Of a stretch of 64,000 nucleotides of DNA, positions 60,533 to 64,000 are shown piece by piece (within the stretch, counting starts at the first letter, position 1; each line of letters opens with the position of its first letter). The stretch covers positions 248,001-312,000 of the forward strand of contig NZ_FXUA01000002.1 in NCBI RefSeq assembly GCF_900182815.1, in the 5' to 3' direction. Both the position numbers and the translations under genes were made by a program. Under the pieces are notes generated by a model. The model saw only the letters and a list, made by a program, of their open reading frames with translations, was not told where the DNA came from and did no database searches. This stretch comes from Algoriphagus winogradskyi. GTDB lineage: Bacteria; Bacteroidota; Bacteroidia; Cytophagales; Cyclobacteriaceae.

Positions 60533-61558
60533 TCAATATTTGAAACAAGGCATAGAGGAAGTTCTTCCAGCTCCGCGCTTATTTGTAGCAAGGAAACTGT
60601 AACGTATGCTGATCTCATGAGCACCGCCAGTGTTTGCATTTCCAAGGGAAGAAAGTGTGAAATCATGGCTATAGCCTACATCAAGTCCTCCTCCCAGAGA
60701 AATTCCTACCAATCCAATGACTGCTTCATGGTTTGGTAAATTGTCTTGCTGCACAGGAATTCCTCTATACCATACACCTAAAACTAGTGGTTGAATGTTC
60801 ACCTGAGCTCCCACATCCAGTTGGGAAAAGGATCCTTGATTCTTATAATTAAAGGCAAATGTCAATTCTCTGGTTCCAAATCTTTGATTTAAATATTCGC
60901 TAGAACTACCTCCGGAAAGATCAAATTTCACTCCACCATGTGCTGAGATCTTTAGTGGTAGTCTGCTGTTGGCGCCATCCATAAATGAAATATTTGGCTG
61001 AGTCAAGTGATGCCCTGCAAGACCTAACCATAGGTTTTCGTTGTGAAAAACCATTCCAAAGCTGTAATCCATAAACTGATGACTGATGCCATCACCTAGA
61101 CTTTCTCCACTATTTCCACCAACAGCTCCTGTTTGATCGTCGATTTGGCTTCCGAAGACTAAATCCCCGAAGTAAGCATCTCTATCCATGTAGCTTACCT
61201 GTCCACCCATTCTTAAAAATGATCTAAATCCTAATCTCATTCTATAAGAATATGTAGCCCCAATTTCAGTCATGCTCAGATTTGCCATACTTTGCTCAGA
61301 CCTGTTGACAATTAGCCCCACACCGCTATTTGCGCCGAAGATGTAATGATCAGCATAAGCTGAATAGGAATTGAATGATTGATCTAGTCCAGGCCATTGG
61401 TTTCTGTAATTGACACCGATTGTTGTCATTTCGGAAGCACCTGTCATAGCTGGATTTAAATACAATGGAGCAGCATAAAACTGTGAGTATTGAATATCCT
61501 GAGCATTCGCTGTCAAGCATACTATGCACAGGGTAAATAGCAGATAAACGTTTTTCAT
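60533..61558 (-). CDS. PorP/SprF family T9SS outer membrane protein
   Basis: 341 residues. Signal peptide ends at ANAQDIQYSQFYAAPLYLNPAMTG, the signature start of PorP/SprF proteins. The rest is a beta barrel of about 14 strands with FGANSGVGLIVNR, YSYRMRLGFRSF, SFMDGANSRLPLKISAHGGVKF and a final FSLGG/ EISIRYSFL strand. PorP/SprF proteins attach or help secrete gliding/adhesin cargo with CHU_C ends. It lies three bases after the SprB-repeat gene, so the two are co-expressed as a secreted-protein/anchor pair. Confidence 0.92.
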   Translation of the reverse strand: MKNVYLLFTLCIVCLTANAQDIQYSQFYAAPLYLNPAMTGASEMTTIGVNYRNQWPGLDQSFNSYSAYADHYIFGANSGVGLIVNRSEQSMANLSMTEIGATYSYRMRLGFRSFLRMGGQVSYMDRDAYFGDLVFGSQIDDQTGAVGGNSGESLGDGISHQFMDYSFGMVFHNENLWLGLAGHHLTQPNISFMDGANSRLPLKISAHGGVKFDLSGGSSSEYLNQRFGTRELTFAFNYKNQGSFSQLDVGAQVNIQPLVLGVWYRGIPVQQDNLPNHEAVIGLVGISLGGGLDVGYSHDFTLSSLGNANTGGAHEISIRYSFLATNKRGAGRTSSMPCFKY

Positions 61559-61561
61559 ATT

Positions 61562-63634
61562 CTATCTAATAAGGGTGACTCCTCCTGTCTTGGTGAATTG
61601 CTCACCATCTTTGGAGGTGTAGGTGATTTGATATAGGTAATTGCCAGGGGGTGATGCCTGACCTTGGTGTGTTCCATCCCAGCCTTTAGTTTCAAGGCTG
61701 TTGGTGGAATAGATTTTCTCCCCCCATGTGTTGAAAATAGTCATGGAGAATTCGGTTAAGGCTCTGAGTTTGGGGATAAACATATCGTTCAGGCCATCTC
61801 CGTTGGGGGTGAAAGCATTGGGTATGGTAATAAATTCTAGAGGGGCATTTACTTGGATGATATTTTTCTCAGTACTGGAACAGCCATAGATATCGTAAGC
61901 AGTGAGAATAACTTCGAAATTTCCTGCAATCTCAAATTTGTGAATTGGGTCTTTTTCTTTAGAGGATTTTCCATCTCCAAAAGACCATTCCCAGCCTATA
62001 AATTCTTCGGAAATGATACTTTCGAAGATGATTTCCTCGTCAACTTGAACTTCTGGTTCGCTGTTGATTTCTAACTTTCTATAGTCAAAATCAAGTCTTC
62101 CAGCCTTATTAATTTGAGAAGGGAAATCTACTCTTACTTCCGTTTGAGCAGTACAGCCTAAAGCGTCTGTTATTTGGACTTTGAGACTACCTGAAGAGTT
62201 GAAATTGATTTCTCGAGCATTATTTTCTCCATTGCTCCAAGAAATTTTGTATGGTTGTACTCCACCTTGTATTGATACCCACGCCACTCCGGTGATGGTA
62301 CCAATGGTACAATCCACATCTAGGGCAGTTTCTATTCTTGCTTGTATTGGCTCAGCGTCCGCGATGGTAAATGATTTGCTCACGGTACAACCACTTTCAT
62401 CTGATACTAAAAGTTGGTAAGTGCCAGCAGACAAATTCTCTCTATTTAAGCCAGCAGATGGATCGTCTAGCCATTTTGTAGCGTAGTTTCCTGAATTGCC
62501 TTTCACTTTTAATCGGATGGTTCCGGAATTTGAACCAGCACAGGAAATATCAGTTTGCTCTATTAATTCCAATTCGAGTGCTGAAGCTGTGCCAAGTGTG
62601 AAATGTTTTTCTACAGTACAGCCTAGTGCATCTGTAACCTTAAGAGAATAATTTCCGGCTGTTGCACCACTTAGCTTGGAAGAAGTCTGGCCGTTACTCC
62701 ATATATAAGTATAGGGTGCAGATCCACCTTGAATAGTCACTTGGATTTCTCCATTCCCTGCACCAGCACAACTTTCTGGTAAAAGCTTTTCTTCTAGCTG
62801 AATTGAGGTTGCTTCTTTGATAGAATAGGAAGCTTGAAATGAGCAACCTGTCTGGTCTTTTATTAAGACACTGTAGGTACCTGCTGCAAGATTGCTTAGA
62901 TTTTGGGAGGATGATCCGGTATTCCACTTATAGGTATAAGGTGCCTGACCACCTTTGATGTCCAAATTTATTGACCCATTATTTTGGCCAGAGCAACTTA
63001 AGTTTTCAATGACTTCAGATACTTGCATTCCTTCTGAGGCAGCTTTGATCTCGAATGAAGTGGTGACGTCACAATTGAATATGTCTGCAATGGTTACAGA
63101 GTAAAAACCAGGCGCGAGATTAGTTACCTCCCAGGTATCTTTCATGCCATTACTCCAGGTGATTTGGTAAGGTTCTCCTCTACCTACTTTTACACTTATT
63201 TTCGCCGAACCGTCATTTCCCGAGCCGCATGAAGCATCTGTTTTCTCGAGCGGATTAAGAATTAGGGGGTAAGGCGGCTGAACTACGATCCTTTCTATAT
63301 GTACAGTGCCGGCTGCATCTGTAATTTCTACTGTATAAGTACCTGCGAATAAATTGGTTCTGTCTTTGGTAGTCTCCAGAGTGTTCCAACGATAAGTATA
63401 AGGAGCTAACCCTCCTTTAACATCTAGTATAATGCTGCCTTTTTCGCTATGTGAGCAAAGTGCAAGCTTTCCTGAAACCTCTACAGAGATTCCGTTTGTA
63501 GCAAGTATTCTATTATTATCACTATCCAATGCTGCCTTTTCCGCACGCAGCTGGGCTGAAGCAGGGATACAGATCATCACACTCAATAGGAGTGGGAGTA
63601 TCATCAGGCCATATGTTGAATATACCTTTTTCAA
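61562..63634 (-). CDS. SprB-repeat surface protein with gliding-motility-type C-terminal domain
   Basis: 690 residues. Signal peptide (ends ASAQLRA). Six SprB-type repeats of about 75 residues fill about 60-510, each with a G-G-x-x-P-Y-x-x-x-W strand (GGLAPYTYRWNT, GGQAPYTYKWNTG, GGSAPYTYIWSNG, GGVQPYKISWSNG) and an AGTYSVLIKDQTGC-type end. A PKD domain follows (about 525-595, WEWSFGDGKSS), then the type B T9SS sorting/CHU_C domain (about 600-690: IPNAFTPNGDGLNDMFIP, FNTWGEKIY, GNYLYQITY). Likely a surface adhesin secreted by T9SS and handled by the PorP-like partner downstream. Confidence 0.93.
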   Translation of the reverse strand: MKKVYSTYGLMILPLLLSVMICIPASAQLRAEKAALDSDNNRILATNGISVEVSGKLALCSHSEKGSIILDVKGGLAPYTYRWNTLETTKDRTNLFAGTYTVEITDAAGTVHIERIVVQPPYPLILNPLEKTDASCGSGNDGSAKISVKVGRGEPYQITWSNGMKDTWEVTNLAPGFYSVTIADIFNCDVTTSFEIKAASEGMQVSEVIENLSCSGQNNGSINLDIKGGQAPYTYKWNTGSSSQNLSNLAAGTYSVLIKDQTGCSFQASYSIKEATSIQLEEKLLPESCAGAGNGEIQVTIQGGSAPYTYIWSNGQTSSKLSGATAGNYSLKVTDALGCTVEKHFTLGTASALELELIEQTDISCAGSNSGTIRLKVKGNSGNYATKWLDDPSAGLNRENLSAGTYQLLVSDESGCTVSKSFTIADAEPIQARIETALDVDCTIGTITGVAWVSIQGGVQPYKISWSNGENNAREINFNSSGSLKVQITDALGCTAQTEVRVDFPSQINKAGRLDFDYRKLEINSEPEVQVDEEIIFESIISEEFIGWEWSFGDGKSSKEKDPIHKFEIAGNFEVILTAYDIYGCSSTEKNIIQVNAPLEFITIPNAFTPNGDGLNDMFIPKLRALTEFSMTIFNTWGEKIYSTNSLETKGWDGTHQGQASPPGNYLYQITYTSKDGEQFTKTGGVTLIR

Positions 63635-63717
63635 GAGCTTTGTAGTTGAGGGAAGCTGGGTGACTTTTCAACTTTCTAAAATTGTCTTATAAATCAAGAT
63701 TACTGCATTTCATTTTT

Positions 63718-63763
63718 AAGAATATTATTTTATGTATATCATATACAACAAAATGATATTCTT
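63718..63763. repeat. Long imperfect AT-rich inverted repeat
   Basis: TGTATAT-C-ATATACA forms a perfect centre, and the flanks extend it outward (AAGAATAT, one T/C mismatch, ATTTT on the left; AAAAT and ATATTCTT on the right) to arms of about 22 bases. It lies 84 bases upstream of the SprB-repeat gene and could be an operator or cruciform. Confidence 0.6.
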
Positions 63764-63929
63764 TTAAATGGGGCGTATTCCGAAATAAGTATAGAATTAT
63801 TCTTTTATGCAAGCGGTTGATGAAAAGTCGCTAAAACGAAATGCATCTAAAAAAAGTATTATTTTTCCTTATAAATTACCATAGTCAAAAAAAGTAGGAA
63901 ATGATGCTTTTTTGTTATTGTAAAAATGA

Positions 63930-63952
63930 AAAAGCCTCAAAAAGAGGCTTTT
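63930..63952. terminator. Bidirectional terminator near the window end
   Basis: AAAAGCCTC / GAGGCTTTT form a perfect 9-bp stem with a five-A loop, flanked by runs of A/T on both sides. It probably ends a gene outside the window or one reading in from the right. Confidence 0.7.
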
Positions 63953-64000
63953 AAAAAAAAAATTGTGAATATTTTAAATTTTTTTTCCTGAAAGGTATAA

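Larger units (their letters stand above)
63635..64000. other. Upstream region of the SprB-repeat gene and window end
   Basis: This 366-base AT-rich region holds the promoter of the SprB-repeat gene, a long imperfect inverted repeat (63718-63763) and a terminator (63930-63952). No coding frame is convincing; the short frame 63432-63692 is antisense to the signal-peptide end of the gene. Confidence 0.5.

Noticed and set aside
60533..63634. CRISPR or DNA tandem array from SprB repeats
   Set aside because: The repeats are about 225 bases, divergent and in frame within a protein, without short identical units or spacers.

Overview
The window is about 64 kb of low-GC (by eye near 40%) chromosome from a gliding member of the Bacteroidota, most likely class Cytophagia and probably a Cyclobacteriaceae/Algoriphagus-like bacterium. 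This rests on a SusC/SusD pair, Type IX secretion sorting domains (type A on the 16526 gene, type B/gliding-associated on the 61562 gene), a PorP/SprF protein, SprB repeats, DUF4270 and LytTR proteins, a bacterial GGGP synthase-family gene, many Bacteroidota-style lipoprotein signals, and -7 boxes of the form TAnnTTTG instead of E. coli-type promoters. No plasmid, prophage, insertion sequence, CRISPR array, tRNA or rRNA was seen; this looks like ordinary chromosome.

Layout. 1-2587: end of a sterol-desaturase-like gene, a YeeZ-like reductase, csaA, a small secreted protein and a HisA-like protein that has lost the usual first catalytic Asp. 2726-15473: a seven-gene minus-strand operon in which every product is predicted to be exported: SusC, SusD, an FG-GAP/ASPIC lipoprotein, a formylglycine-generating-enzyme-like protein without the catalytic cysteines, a Tat-exported Gfo/Idh/MocA oxidoreductase, a Tat-exported hydroxypyruvate-isomerase-like TIM barrel and a YCF48-type propeller lipoprotein. 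It contains no recognisable glycoside hydrolase and is the best candidate here for an undescribed uptake/oxidation system. 15726-19342: a haem-binding DUF3365 lipoprotein divergent from a large T9SS-secreted propeller. 19362-29841: housekeeping genes (GNAT, prfA, a Kazal lipoprotein, glmS, DUF4270, a half-length GlgA-like protein, panC-panD, a flippase-like protein, a YugP-like protease, an acyl-CoA dehydrogenase). 29980-34905: an AraC regulator, an overlapping operon of GGGP synthase with two small membrane proteins, a YkgJ cysteine-cluster protein, a LOG-family protein and a lytic transglycosylase. 35078-44202: uvrA, a LytS-type kinase with two LytTR regulators, an unknown lipoprotein and a PIN-PhoH protein. 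44564-53132: SNF2 ATPase, lspA, ileS, a branched palindromic element and a Fic protein preceded by four operator-like half-sites. 53305-63634: GH43 lipoprotein, M28-PDZ peptidase, TolB-like lipoprotein, MscS channel, DUF2306 protein, FeS photolyase and a PorP/SprB-repeat pair.

How the parts fit together. The window is dominated by cell-envelope functions: about a dozen lipoproteins (with lspA present to mature them), outer-membrane uptake, T9SS surface proteins and wall turnover (transglycosylase, glmS). Start sites were moved downstream of the longest reading frame where a signal peptide or family N-terminus required it (prfA, glmS, ileS, uvrA, the acyl-CoA dehydrogenase, GGGP synthase, Fic, the M28 peptidase and others). 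All functional calls come from reading motifs by eye; none was checked against a database.
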